Shown: positions 1 to 10,940 of the stretch, one piece after another
Numbering within the stretch: the first letter of the stretch is position 1
Layout of the letters: every line of letters starts with the position of its first letter
Assembly: GCA_900618795.1 (NCBI GenBank)
Contig: UYJD01000009.1
Coordinates: 62,001 to 126,000, forward strand
Direction of reading: 5' to 3'
Length of the DNA: 64,000 nucleotides
Source: Cyanodermella asteris
Lineage: Eukaryota; Ascomycota; Lecanoromycetes; Ostropales; Stictidaceae
Program-made: the position numbers and the translations under genes
Notes under the pieces: generated by a model
The model's input: the letters and a program-made list of their open reading frames with translations, nothing else
Databases searched by the model: none
What the model was told of the DNA's origin: nothing

Positions 1-1416
1 TCATATCTGAAGCCGTCTTACGTTACCGGGTTGCGAAATTGATTTGACATGGCCGCCAGATTGCCGATGAGAATCCGGCATGATCCCTTGCTTCTTGCGC
101 TTCTGTCTGCACAGTGTTGTTAGACGCTTCCCTTTGCGCTTATGCAGCGCCTTACCTAACCATCTCGAGGTCGTGTGGCCATCGCTAGTTTCACAAGCCA
201 AAGTCCATGACCTCATTCGCACAAAATGCCTCCATACTCGAGTTTGTAAGCTAAACAGCAAGTGCAATTCTTGACGACGCCTAGGAAGCTGTGGGAGGCG
301 AGAACCGCGAAGCTGTTCGTGATTATTAAATTAATTAGCTACGTGTCACTTAAACTATGTATAAGCCGCGCTAATCTTGCTAGGTTGGGTGTATTAGAGG
401 AATGCATCAATTTTAGGACCGAGCCGATTCGGAGGTAGAGGTGGAAGGAACAGAAGAGGAGTACTGACATTCACAACGCCTGCTCCAAAACATCATATCG
501 ACCGCCTCGCCAGCTCTCAATTACTTCTCAGATCGTTCCACACACCCGAGACCAAACCGCAGGCAACGTGCAGGTTTCGAGTCCTGTCGTCCTCGCGCTA
601 AAATCCGAGCACGGCCACACCACCAGATCCTTTCACGTACACCTCACAGCGTGCACCAAAGACTCTATCATCATGCCGGATCGGCACGTCGCTGCTTTGA
701 ATGCAAGCCATCCCGGTCGCAATCTGGCTCGGCTGCGCGAAGGCTGAGTTGATGGGGGGGCTGAGTACGGAGCTGAGGTAAGACTTTGACGGGTCGGACA
801 GACCTGGTGAGACGACGCAACGCGAGACAGATTCCGGACCCCGCTCGATCAGCTGACGGAAATGTGAAATGTGACAATGCGAGTGTGGCTGTGATTGTGA
901 GCGTGGGAATCGAGTATCGTGTGACAATCAAGGTGGTGTCCTCGTCAGTGCGACTACGAGGTCTCCCAAACATGGGACGGGGTTCTGTTCGGTGACTGGT
1001 CAAGTCACGGCAGCGTGGCGTTGAGGAAAGCGACTTTGAAATTGTGTATCGCATGCGGGAGGGACACGACGGCTAAATGAATTGGTATCAGTGGCCGGGA
1101 GGTAAGTTGCCCGTCTACACATTATGGTTGCTCGTCGCCAACGATCAGGTGCCTGGTCAAGGCCATTGGAAGCTGGCGCAGCGATTAGAGCTTACCGACA
1201 AATGTGGAGTTCTGTCAACGCGGTGATACAACAAGGAAAAGTTGTGCTCATGTTCAAATTCAGGCATTTTCATTAATACTGTCAATGCCATGTCGTGGTC
1301 TTGCTATTTTTTGCGTACCCAAGAATGCTTGCCCTACTGTAAACGGGCGCAACCCCTCATCAGAAACCCCAGATCTTTGGATCGGGTATGAGGTCGTCTA
1401 CTTGCAGCGAAGCCCC
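1..1416. other. Intergenic, left edge
   Basis: No convincing gene is seen in these 1.4 kb. The open frames are short, overlap each other on both strands and lack recognisable motifs. The right end should contain the 3' UTR and terminator of the aminopeptidase gene that ends at 1417 on the minus strand. A partial gene running off the left edge cannot be excluded. Confidence 0.5.
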
Positions 1417-4269
1417 CTACAGCCTCGCAGGCTGAATGCCGTCGAGGTAAGCCTTGACATCATCCCGGTCTCTTTTGACCCAGCCGGCCCTTGCCCGGTC
1501 GGCATCCAGAGCCTGCTCCAGAGCCATCTGGAAGCCCTTCTTATCCTTGTCACTGAAGAAGTCTTGTACCTCCTTGATTTGTGCCCCCGTGCTGAAATTG
1601 CTAGAACAGAGCTTGACAATCGTGCTGAGCATGCTGAGTCCTGGTGGGGCCTTGACCTTGATCTGCTCCCAGTTCGTCTTCATCCAGCTCCAGAGTGCGT
1701 TGATGCCATCGGGGTCGTTCCTCAAACCTGCCAACGGAAGGTACAGATCTTGGCTCTTGACATCGTCTGACAGCGAGAGGTCAAGGGCACGTTGGTGAAG
1801 GGCGGCCGTCTTGCCGCGACCCAGGGCTCGGAGCGCAGTGTTGCGGCGATCGGCGTCTTGAGTCGTCTTGTATTCGTTGAGTAGAATGTCGAACTCCTTC
1901 TCGCCACCGTTCTGGAGCGCAATGGCGTAAACACTTCCGCGGATGTTAGGGTGAATGGCGTTCTTGTCGCCGGCGGCAAACTTGGCGAACATGTCCTGCG
2001 CCGCCTTGATGATTTTCGTGTCGCCGGACAGACCAGCGCTACCAAACAGCATAGCCTTAAACTGTGCCTGAATGTGGTCCTCGTTATCCTTGAACTCCCA
2101 GCCAAGCTCCCGAGCCTTGGGCGAGACCAGGTCGCGCTGGAAGGTCTTCAACTGGTCGCGCAGAGCCTGGTCTTCGAACACAAAGGCGGCACGTAAGCTG
2201 GCAACAGTTCCGATGATCTGGTCAAACACGACGTAGGACTTATCCTCGTCGTAGTTCTTGAGAAGAGCAAGTACCCCAGAAGTTTTCTGGTAGCCGGCTG
2301 CTGCTAAGCTGCTGGCGTCCGCAAGCATGCCTGCACGATCCTCGACTGTGAGCTTCCCGGCCTTGGCCGCCTTGCCGAGCTTCTCAAGTCGTGATGTCGG
2401 ATATAGTGTCCTGAAAAAGCTGGAGTGATCGGCGTTGAGCTTGTAAAAATCCAGGTCCGGTACGTCAAACTCGCCACTGCGCTCACGGAGAGCCAGATCC
2501 TTGTTGATACCCTTGCTTGTCTTCAACTCCAGCAGGATAGGGAAAACTGTTGTGTCTTCCTCCGGCTTGACGTCACCAGTTCGCAAGAAGCGGTTCTGCT
2601 TAAGAGTGATCTTCTTGTTCTTCTCATCCTCAGTAACCTGTACGACTGGGTGGCCAATGTACTTTGTCCATGTGTCCATGACTTCAGGAACAGGCTTTCC
2701 GCTGGCATCGGCCAATGCAGCCCACAGGTCCTGGGTTGTAGTGTTTCCGAATGCGTGCTTCTTGATATACCGTCTGATACCCTCCATGAAGACATCCTCA
2801 CCCAAATACTTCGAGATCATGCGCAAAACAACAGATCCCTTTGAGTATGAAATGGCGTCGAAGATTTCATTGATCTCGTCCGCACGCTTAACCGGGACTT
2901 CGATAGGATGACTGCTGCGGAGAGAATCCAAAGAGAAAGCCATGGCGAGGTTGTCCGTAACGTAGCCCTCCCATACCTTCCATTCGGGATAGAAAACATT
3001 GCACGAGTACCAGGACATCCAGGTAGCAAATCCCTCGTTGAGCCACAGACCGTCCCAAAAGTCCATGGTCACTAGGTTACCGAACCATTGATGGGCCAAT
3101 TCGTGCTGCACAACTTCTGCGACTCGTTGCTTTGTTGCGGCGCCACTGGTATTTTCATCGAACAGCAAATCTACCGAGCGGTACGTGACCAAGCCCCAGT
3201 TTTCCATGGCTCCAGCACTGAAATCAGGAATGGCAACCATGTCCATCTTCGGCAGAGGGTACTCGGCAGCAAACTCCTTCTCGTAAAACTCAAGAGTCTT
3301 GGCAGCAAGTTCAAGGGAGAAGCGGCCGTGCTCGATGTTGGAGCTCGGGGGCGAGTAGACGCGCACTGGCTTGCGGAACTTGGTCGTCTCGATGTAGTTG
3401 AGCTCACCCACGATGAACGCAAGCAGGTATGTGGACATGAGCGGTGATTTAGCGAATGTGACGGCTTTCTTCTTGCTGCCGCTCGTCTTGGAAACCACCT
3501 CCTTTTCCGATTCCTGGTCCATATTGCTGAGACAAGTAAGATTCTTGTCTGCAATCAACGTCACCGTGTAAGTCGCCTTCAAAGCCGGCTCGTCGAAGCA
3601 GGGAAGGGCGCGACGGGCGTCTGTCGGCTCCATCTGGGTTGTTGCAAGATAGTGCTTAGTGCCATCGGGATGCTGGTAAGAGGATCGATAGAAACCGGCA
3701 AGCTTATCATTGAGTTCGCCCACGTACTCAATGGAGAGAACAGCTTTGGATTTGGGCTTGAGTGCCGTGTCGAAGTTGAAAGTTGCCCGCTGCTTGTCCG
3801 CATCATTTTCGATGCTGAGCAATTTGGCAACCTCCTTGCCATCCTGAGATAGAGTAACAGTGCCGAAAGTAATGTCGACAATGTTAACGGTGATGCTCTT
3901 GGACTCTTCCTGAACGTCAAGCTCGATGTCAACCTTTCCGTCGAAGGTGAAGTCTTTAAAGTTGGGCTCGAGGGTCAGGTCATAGTGGATTGGTTTGACA
4001 TTGGTCGGCAAGACCTCACGTCCCTGAGAAGCAGCCATGCTGCCGCCGTCTGGAGACCTGCGGCAAGAGCAGTGACGGAGTTGTGGAATAGGTCGTGTGA
4101 CCGAGGCGCGGGGGATGCGGACTCGGCTGGTGCAAAGGCTCCTTGTGTTTGAAAGGGAATTGGGGGAGTATTTACACAATGGTGAAGAAGAAAGGGACAG
4201 CAACCGTCGAGTAGGAAGAGAGGGACGAGGGAGGAGGCGGGCTGCGAGGCGGGTGGATGAAGGCAACAT
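1417..4269 (-). CDS. M1-family zinc aminopeptidase (Aap1/Ape2 type)
   Basis: This gene encodes a single-exon, 950-residue zinc metallo-aminopeptidase that removes N-terminal residues from peptides. The M1 signatures are intact: the substrate-anchoring GAMEN motif at residues 353-357, the zinc site HELAH at 389-393, and the third zinc ligand E412 in the WLNEGFA segment. A C-terminal ERAP1-like helical domain follows. Length from M78 (about 870 residues) matches cytosolic fungal Aap1/Ape2. The upstream start adds about 77 residues rich in Arg, Ser, Leu and Pro with almost no acidic residues, which looks like a mitochondrial presequence. M78 begins the usual cytosolic N-terminus (MAASQGREVLP). 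Two products from alternative starts is an inference. The family assignment is very secure; the exact yeast orthologue is not distinguished here. Confidence 0.95.
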   Translation of the reverse strand: MLPSSTRLAARLLPRPSLPTRRLLSLSSSPLCKYSPNSLSNTRSLCTSRVRIPRASVTRPIPQLRHCSCRRSPDGGSMAASQGREVLPTNVKPIHYDLTLEPNFKDFTFDGKVDIELDVQEESKSITVNIVDITFGTVTLSQDGKEVAKLLSIENDADKQRATFNFDTALKPKSKAVLSIEYVGELNDKLAGFYRSSYQHPDGTKHYLATTQMEPTDARRALPCFDEPALKATYTVTLIADKNLTCLSNMDQESEKEVVSKTSGSKKKAVTFAKSPLMSTYLLAFIVGELNYIETTKFRKPVRVYSPPSSNIEHGRFSLELAAKTLEFYEKEFAAEYPLPKMDMVAIPDFSAGAMENWGLVTYRSVDLLFDENTSGAATKQRVAEVVQHELAHQWFGNLVTMDFWDGLWLNEGFATWMSWYSCNVFYPEWKVWEGYVTDNLAMAFSLDSLRSSHPIEVPVKRADEINEIFDAISYSKGSVVLRMISKYLGEDVFMEGIRRYIKKHAFGNTTTQDLWAALADASGKPVPEVMDTWTKYIGHPVVQVTEDEKNKKITLKQNRFLRTGDVKPEEDTTVFPILLELKTSKGINKDLALRERSGEFDVPDLDFYKLNADHSSFFRTLYPTSRLEKLGKAAKAGKLTVEDRAGMLADASSLAAAGYQKTSGVLALLKNYDEDKSYVVFDQIIGTVASLRAAFVFEDQALRDQLKTFQRDLVSPKARELGWEFKDNEDHIQAQFKAMLFGSAGLSGDTKIIKAAQDMFAKFAAGDKNAIHPNIRGSVYAIALQNGGEKEFDILLNEYKTTQDADRRNTALRALGRGKTAALHQRALDLSLSDDVKSQDLYLPLAGLRNDPDGINALWSWMKTNWEQIKVKAPPGLSMLSTIVKLCSSNFSTGAQIKEVQDFFSDKDKKGFQMALEQALDADRARAGWVKRDRDDVKAYLDGIQPARL

Positions 4270-5156
4270 TGAAAGGAGCGGCTAAGGTCAAGCTATATTA
4301 CAGTACAAAACACAGGTCATGCAAGAAGGCGGGCAGGCAGGGAGGGGCAATCGCAGAACCAAAGCAGCTGCTAGAAGCAGGACAAGCTTGAACCCTGAAT
4401 CGTGTGAGCCGGTCACCACTCTGATCTGCCATCGGCGTTAAGCCCGCAAGCTCCACCTCACGTGGTCCGATGGCCAGGGCACTTTTCACCTTAAACCCCC
4501 CTGCTTCGCCAACAGCACTTCTCGCCTCACTGGCTTTGGCAGCTTCAACAGATCTGTGAGCGTCGTCTACAGCTTGTCAGCTAGAGGGATGCCGGCTGTG
4601 AAGCAAGATTGCCAGACAGAGCAAGCGGAACTCTCTACTACACGGTTATAAGACCAAGACAGTAGCGCGGCTGTCTATGCCATTATGCACTGTGGTGTCT
4701 ACACAAGCTGAGCCAGATCCTCTTACTTTCTGGGCGTTCGATCCGTTTATTTTCTTCGTGCTCGATAGTGGACAGCGGATCAATTCGACCTCATTGAGGC
4801 CATCCGGCTCCTCACACGCAACCCGTTGCACATTTGATACCGCCTTCGGATCGCTATTGAATGTGCAACCAACGTATATATACATGGAGTTTGCAAAAGG
4901 AAAAAAGGCCATGAGTTTGAGGCACCCGTCCCTTTCCCATGGACGAGTCGTCATAGGAATTTGGCACATTCCCAAAAAGTCCCGCAAGGAGTTGCTAATG
5001 CAATAACATCTCGGTCTGTGTACATGTCCACCTTTCGGACGTTCAGCCATGCGCTTGGCGATGTAGACCGCTTCACGTCGCTTCGTAGAATATGCGACTC
5101 TTCCTACTGTGCACTATGCCAGTATCATACAATAATTGCCCGAATAAAGTAACCGC
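4270..5156. other. Intergenic, aminopeptidase upstream region
   Basis: These 0.9 kb lie between the start of the aminopeptidase gene and the stop of the mL59 gene, both on the minus strand. They should hold the aminopeptidase promoter and the mL59 terminator. A TATA-like run (gtatatatac) occurs near 4875. Short open frames here show no protein character. Confidence 0.4.
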
Positions 5157-5743
5157 TCATTTACCTCTTCCAGGCCAATCTTTCCAGGCACGACCGTGAC
5201 CAAGCTATGCAATATGTTAGCATACCGCGTTATCTGGACTCGAAGTTGACAACTTACTCGTCGCCATTCTTCGACCATTTTCGGCATGGCCCTCATTGCC
5301 TCTCTTCGGGCTTCCAGACGATGTCGCAGAGCTCTTTCCCACCAGTGTCCCTTGACCTTTTGACCAACACCAGTACCACGTACTCTCAAGCCTTGCTCTT
5401 CCCGCTTCTTCGTGCGCTCGCTTAGACTCTTTGTGGTGTATGGAAGAAGTTCCGAGACGCCGTGTGCTGCGGCCAATTTTGACAGCTCAGCCTGCCTTCG
5501 CAGGGAGTAGACTGGACCGCGCCATTTGCCCGTTTGTGGGTTCTTGGTCCATGCAAAAGGACTCTCGTAGCCTGGTTGGATTCGTGGTGCTGAAGATTCG
5601 ACTTCTGCTTCGCCGGTGGCAGTAGGCTCAGCAGATGTCGTGGCCGCACCGTTCCGGACTATGGCTGGTGGATGTCGCGCAAAGAAGCGTAGTAGCTTCG
5701 GAGGTAATGATCGTGCAAGCTCGATATGCTGTGTCGACGCCAT
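5157..5743 (-). CDS. MRPL25: Mitochondrial large-subunit ribosomal protein mL59 (MRPL25)
   Basis: Two exons, 5258-5743 and 5157-5204, are separated by a 53-nt intron (donor GTAAGT, branch GCTAAC, acceptor ATAG) and give 177 residues. The sequence carries the mL59 pattern: an N-terminal LPPKLLRFFARHPP segment, the central YSLRRQAELSKLA block, a GHWWER motif with a basic helix, and a short C-terminal tail ending WKDWPGRGK. Without splicing the frame would continue into unrelated sequence, so the intron restores the family C-terminus. I start at the methionine of MASTQH; an in-frame methionine 13 codons upstream is possible but not expected from family alignment. The product acts in the mitochondrial 54S ribosomal subunit. 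The gene is divergent from PRP28 across 276 bp. Confidence 0.9.
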
Positions 5744-6019
5744 GCTGGGCGAGGTATTGGAGTTAATGTCGTGATGTCCCAAGCAGTCCAGATCAATCGT
5801 CGAATTAGGGCGGAGTCGAAGTCCGCCTGGCTACATCGAAGAGTGCATTTACAGACGGGGTCATCAGTCGGAGCTGGCAACTAGTCCTGCCGGGGGAAGC
5901 CGCAGAGATCACCATTCGCAGACTCTGTGTGAACGATGCAATACCTGCCATGTCCGCGATAACCCGAGACTGAGACTCATTCGTCCTCCACACATCACTC
6001 TCCGCAGATACACGAGAAG
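5744..6019. promoter_or_regulatory. Shared divergent promoter region MRPL25/PRP28
   Basis: Only 276 bp separate the start codons of the mitoribosomal gene (minus strand) and PRP28 (plus strand). This segment must therefore hold both promoters and both 5' UTRs. No specific transcription-factor site is claimed. The assignment as promoter is inferred from gene arrangement. Confidence 0.5.
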
Positions 6020-8248
6020 ATGGACACTCTACCTCCCCCTCCGCCTCCTCCTTCTGACGTCGCGCCTCCACCTCCGCCGTCTGATTTCGCGCCTCCGCCA
6101 CCGCCCGCAGACGTTCCGCCGCCGCCGCCGGATGCAGAGGAGCTCGGACCTGTCGTCAAGCCCAAGGCAAAGAAGGGCTGGGGGAGGAAACCGCTGAACG
6201 TCGAAGACCTCATCAAGAAGAAGCAAGCTGCGGACGAAGCGGCAGCTAAACCAAAGTTCCTGTCAAGAGCAGAACGAGAAAGGATCGCGCTGGAGAAGCG
6301 GCAGAGAGAGGTAGCAGAGCAGCAGCACTCTACTGGAAACGGGCTTCAGAATGGTCACTCTATCGGCACGAATGGGACGAACTGGGTACATGCATCACAT
6401 GCATCAAGTGGCACGAATGGAGGTCGTCAGAACGCGCCAGCTGGGACGAACCGCTCCGCTATACCGACCGGACCTCGTGCTATGCGTCCACAACCGGGAC
6501 CGCCAGCATCACGGCACGAGACGCGGCATGAGGAGAGGAAGTCGGCAGAGAAGCGTCCGGCAGAGGACTCTCAGTCTTTGTTGATTCGTGAACGCTATAT
6601 GGGCGCGGATCAATCAAGATCGACCTTCTCAGCGCAAAAGAAGCGGAAACGAACTACGGAAAAGAAGTTCAACTTTGAGTGGAACGCGGAGGAAGACACG
6701 TCACTTAGAAATGATCCGATTCATACCACGCCGGCTCAGCCGCTCGTAAGGCTCGGGGGATATGCAGATGACTGGGCAGACGTCGAAAAGCGTGCAAGAC
6801 TGCTGGAAGAATCGGACCCGGTCAATGGCAAGGCTCGGGCGCGGGAATACATCGAGATCGCGCAGAGAGCGAAGGAGAAAGCGAGCCGAACTGCAATCGA
6901 CAAGCACTGGAGCGAGAAAAGACTCGATCAGATGCGAGAACGAGATTGGCGAATCTTCAAAGAGGACTACAATATCAGCACGAAAGGTGGCGCGATACCT
7001 AATCCCATGCGATCATGGCCCGAGTCAGGATTACCCTCAGATATTCTCAAAATAGTTGGGGAGGTTGGTTATGCTGAGCCGTCTGCTGTTCAGCGGGCGG
7101 CAATTCCTATCGCTCTGCAGTCGCGCGATCTGATCGGTGTCGCTGTGACAGGTTCAGGTAAAACGGCTGCTTTTCTTCTGCCACTGCTGGTATATATCAA
7201 AAGCTTGCCGCCCCTGAAGAAAGAAGACGGGCCTTATGCGGTCATCCTGGCACCGACACGTGAATTGGCACAGCAAATCGAAGTCGAAGCTCGAAAGTTC
7301 GCTCATCCACTTGGTTACAACTGTGTTAGTATCGTTGGTGGTCACAACATCGAAGAGCAAGTCCAGGCTTTATCAAACGGAGCCGAGATCATCATCGCCA
7401 CCCCTGGTCGTCTAGTGGATTGTTTGGAACGAAAGGTCCTGATCCTCGGCCAATGCTGCTACGTAGTCATGGACGAAGCCGACCGAATGATCGACCTTGG
7501 TTTCGAGGAGCCCGTCAACAAGATACTCGACGCCCTGCCCGTCACCAACGAAAAGCCGGACAACGACTTGGCAGAAGATGCCCGAGCAATGCGCGGCTAC
7601 CGTCAGACCATGATGTTTTCCGCAACCATGCCGCCCGCAGTCCGCCGCATCGCAGAGAAATACCTCCGACGACCCGCAACCGTCACGATCGGAACCGCAG
7701 GCGAAGCCGTCGAGACCGTCGAGCAGCGCGTCGAATTCGTCTCCGGCGAAGACAAGCGCAAAAAGCGTGTCAGCGACATCCTCAACTCGGGCATGTTCGC
7801 CCCACCCATCATCGTATTCGTCAACATCAAGGCGAACTGTGACGCCGTCGCAAAGGACATCCGACGCATGGGCTTCTCCGCCGCAACGCTGCACGGAAGC
7901 AAAACTCAGGACCAGCGTGAAGCGGCACTGGCATCGGTACGACGGGGCGAAACGGACGTGTTGGTCGCGACAGATCTTGCCGGGCGTGGTATCGATGTTC
8001 AGGATGTCTCGCTGGTCATCAACTTCAACATGTCCAAGAGCATTGAGTCGTACACGCACAGAATTGGTCGTACGGGCCGTGCGGGTAAGAGTGGTGTTGC
8101 GATCACGTTCTTGGGCGGTGAGGATACGGACGTCATGTACGATCTGAAGCAGATGTTGTCCAAGAGCTCGATATCCAGGGTTCCGGAGGAGTTGAGGAAG
8201 CATGAAGCGGCGCAACAGAGGAGAGGTGCACAAAGAAAGATAGAGTAG
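6020..8248 (+). CDS. PRP28: Pre-mRNA splicing DEAD-box ATP-dependent RNA helicase Prp28
   Basis: This single-exon gene encodes 742 residues, close to the usual size of fungal Prp28 (human DDX23 type). Prp28 helps exchange U1 for U6 at the 5' splice site during spliceosome activation. A proline-rich N-terminus (about residues 3-42, alternating Pro and Asp/Ala) is followed by a charged region and the helicase core. Motifs seen are the Q-motif region (AVQRAAIP), motif I GSGKT at 378-382, motif II DEAD at 485-488, motif III SAT at 534-536 and motif VI HRIGRTGRAG from 680. The insert between DEAD and SAT (GYRQTMMFSATMPP context) and the IFKEDYNI segment before the core fit Prp28 rather than other DEAD proteins. 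Codon bias changes towards C-ending codons in the second half. The gene starts 276 bp from MRPL25. Confidence 0.94.
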   Translation: MDTLPPPPPPPSDVAPPPPPSDFAPPPPPADVPPPPPDAEELGPVVKPKAKKGWGRKPLNVEDLIKKKQAADEAAAKPKFLSRAERERIALEKRQREVAEQQHSTGNGLQNGHSIGTNGTNWVHASHASSGTNGGRQNAPAGTNRSAIPTGPRAMRPQPGPPASRHETRHEERKSAEKRPAEDSQSLLIRERYMGADQSRSTFSAQKKRKRTTEKKFNFEWNAEEDTSLRNDPIHTTPAQPLVRLGGYADDWADVEKRARLLEESDPVNGKARAREYIEIAQRAKEKASRTAIDKHWSEKRLDQMRERDWRIFKEDYNISTKGGAIPNPMRSWPESGLPSDILKIVGEVGYAEPSAVQRAAIPIALQSRDLIGVAVTGSGKTAAFLLPLLVYIKSLPPLKKEDGPYAVILAPTRELAQQIEVEARKFAHPLGYNCVSIVGGHNIEEQVQALSNGAEIIIATPGRLVDCLERKVLILGQCCYVVMDEADRMIDLGFEEPVNKILDALPVTNEKPDNDLAEDARAMRGYRQTMMFSATMPPAVRRIAEKYLRRPATVTIGTAGEAVETVEQRVEFVSGEDKRKKRVSDILNSGMFAPPIIVFVNIKANCDAVAKDIRRMGFSAATLHGSKTQDQREAALASVRRGETDVLVATDLAGRGIDVQDVSLVINFNMSKSIESYTHRIGRTGRAGKSGVAITFLGGEDTDVMYDLKQMLSKSSISRVPEELRKHEAAQQRRGAQRKIE

Positions 8249-9040
8249 GTCCTGGCCTGGCACAAGCCAGAATTATATGAAGCATTTGGCTTATATGAGC
8301 GGTGTTCTATCTACAACGAACAACGTTATAGTGCCTGATGTCTGTGAGATCTATCTTGGGGCGCTGAAAGGAATATATGCGTCTAATCCGGTAAGCCTGA
8401 CAGACGTCGACGCGAAACCACTTGCTTGTCTAGCTACGCATCCGGCAGACGACACGTACAAGCAGCTAAACCTGTAGCCTTACCATGACCCGCTCATGAG
8501 GATGAAGATGGAATCGCAACCGCAACATGCAAAGTAGAGAAACAGCGAGCTGCACATTGGACTCTGTCATTCCGCTCGAAACACACCTCTTTCAAGCCAC
8601 GCATGATCCAGCAAGAAGCAGTCGCCTCTGCATAAGGTACGCAGGCTTGCCTTCCCGCGCAAAGGACATCTTCATCCACCATCCCGCCCGTCAGATGCTC
8701 GAGATTGCACAGCTCGGGTCTTTTTGGCCTACTAATCATAGCCAAGCGATAAACCGTGCCCCGGACCCCCCGGATCTGCTTTGCCGCTCGCCCTCCCCGC
8801 CGCTACGCACACCATAAAACAAGTCCTGAACGACCAGGTTTGCGGGAATCCTGTTGCCTACTAATTCGCTTACCCGACAAGTTTCATTCGACCGCTGCCG
8901 TGGGATCAGCTGTCGGGGTTAGTCGAGAGATCCGTGTGACTCAAAAAAAAACATGGGCAGCATACAATCCTTGCGATGAGTAGCCGGGGCAGTTCGTGTC
9001 GTGTATAGCATTCTGCTCCAAAATATCACAAACGCAAAAT
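8249..9040. other. Intergenic PRP28 to serine hydrolase
   Basis: This 0.8 kb region lies between two plus-strand genes and should contain the PRP28 terminator and the promoter of the serine hydrolase gene. The short open frames on both strands show no domain features. Nothing else was recognised. Confidence 0.4.
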
Positions 9041-10801
9041 ATGGGAGGAGAAACACAGGAGCCTTTCACGCCGGCTTTGGATGATGTGATCCGGAAGTTG
9101 ATGGAGGAGTGGCACGTTCCTGGCCTGAGCATAGCAATTACAGATCATGGGCGGATCTCGACAAAGGTGTGATACTTCTGCACTTGAAACTGTTCGAACT
9201 CGCACAGATCCGCTACATGTCTCCAAATGCGTCAAGATGCGTTACTATCTACTCGGGGCAGGTTCCGTCCGCAGCCCATTTGATCGTTGACTTTCGACAC
9301 CAACGCTTCCTTTCGAAAAGCTGATTTCGCTCCAGGGATACGGCTACGCCGATCTCAAGACAAAGACGCCGGCCGAGCCAGAGACTCTCTTCTACGTGGC
9401 CAGCATCACCAAGCACATGCTATCAGCGGCATTCGTCCACCATCTCGATTCAGCAGAGAACAAGGCAGGCCCGAAGGTCAGCCTACAAACGCCACTCGCC
9501 GAGATCATTCGAGACGATTTTGTCCTCGATACACCGCACACGACCGCGACGACCACGATTGAAGATGTCTTGTGCCACCGCTCTGGTCTCCCTAGGTTCG
9601 ATACAACATATGGTGGTCCGCTTGATTCTCCTCGCAAGATTGTCCGCCATCTTCGGCATCTTGCATTGTCGGCTCCCCCAAGGACCACGTTTCAGTATTG
9701 CAATGTTGGGTTTGTGACGGCGACATATGCGTTGGAGACTCTGACGGAACACCCTTCTCGCAGTACATGTGCGAAACGATATTCGAACCGTTGGGGATGA
9801 AGAACACTTTCTGCACATTGAATGACGCCAGAAATTCAAGTAGCGGGAAACACCAGCTGGCGACACCATATGGGTGGGAGACCGACAAACTTGTACAACG
9901 ACAACATCTAGACGGTCCAGAGGTAGTCGGCGCTGGTGCTCTTATCAGCAATGTCGGAGATTGGGCGAGATGGCTGAACGCGCTCTTGCAGAATAAAGGC
10001 CCTGTCTCGGCGAGCACCTTCCGGGAAATCGCCCGTCCTCGTATTGTCTCATCTCAGCTACCGGAACTGTGGGACAACGTCTCCCTGTATTGTCTAGGGC
10101 TCGAACGCTGCAACTATCGTGGGGTAGAGATATTCTCCCACACAGGCGGGCACTGGGGGTTTACGGGCAACATGGTTTTGGTACCATCACTACAATGGGG
10201 AGCCATCGTGTTCTGTAACTCAGAGAGCTCTGGGGGCAATTGTGTCATCGGCTTGGGATACCACCTCGTCGACGACTTGTTACGTATTCCTGAGAAGGAA
10301 CGCGTAGACGCCGGACGTTTCATGCGCGAGCGGGACCAAATGTTCGAGAAAAGATTTGCTGAGGCGAGATCCCGGATATACCCCTCGATACCGGAGCCCC
10401 CGCTGCCTGCAGCGTACCCTTTGGCCGCTTATGCTGGAACGTACTACAATCCAGCTTTCCGCAGTTTTACTTTCGTAGCTCACGATTCCAAAGGAAAGAA
10501 CAAGGACGGGAGCGGGACCGATAGCGAGATGATCTTGTTCTGTCGTCCAAAGGATCGTTTCTGGCCGATGACATTGACTTTGGAACACATGTCGGGAGCG
10601 TATTGGTTTGGCCAGAGTATGTCATTGCTGCGGTTTGGTTTCAAAGCGGAATTCAAGCTGGATGCATCAGGCCTGGTGACTCAGCTGGGTATGGCGTTAG
10701 ATGAAAGTGATGAGACGAAGCTGTGGTGGTTTGACAGGGTGGATGAGGTAGAGCATAAAGATCTCGTGTGTGAAACATCCTCTGAGGTCGTTGTTGGATG
10801 A
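9041..10801 (+). CDS. Beta-lactamase-like (class C/PBP fold) serine hydrolase with one apparent frameshift
   Basis: Exon 1 (9041-9166) ends ...GRISTK; a 169-nt intron (9167-9335, donor GTGTGA, acceptor CCAG) joins it in frame to GYGYADLKTKTPAEP, the usual start of this fold. The active-site motifs of the serine beta-lactamase/transpeptidase family are present: SxxK as SITK, YxN as YCN, and the third box as HTGG in the FSHTGGHWGFTGN segment. A C-terminal extension with a lipocalin-like look follows. The protein homology runs from frame 3 into frame 2 near 9744-9749: ...ALETLT continues as GTPFSQYM only if one base is added. No consensus intron resolves this without deleting conserved sequence. 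It may be a recent lesion or a sequencing error. The substrate is unknown; many fungal members are uncharacterised esterases. The gene converges on DPH6, 139 bp away. Confidence 0.75.
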
Positions 10802-10940
10802 AGGCGTGCCAACACGTAGCGCTGGAAGTCAGAGAGCTGTTGAAGGTCTCACAAACAATGCATTATAGCTACCAGGACGTGCGCAGTAGCTGAATGCATC
10901 TGCCAAAATATCTCCCCGACAGTCAGTGACATAAATATCC

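Noticed and set aside
7412-8263. 283-codon open frame on the minus strand
   Set aside because: It lies wholly opposite the PRP28 helicase core, in a region of C-ending codons that leaves the antisense frame open by chance; it has no motif.
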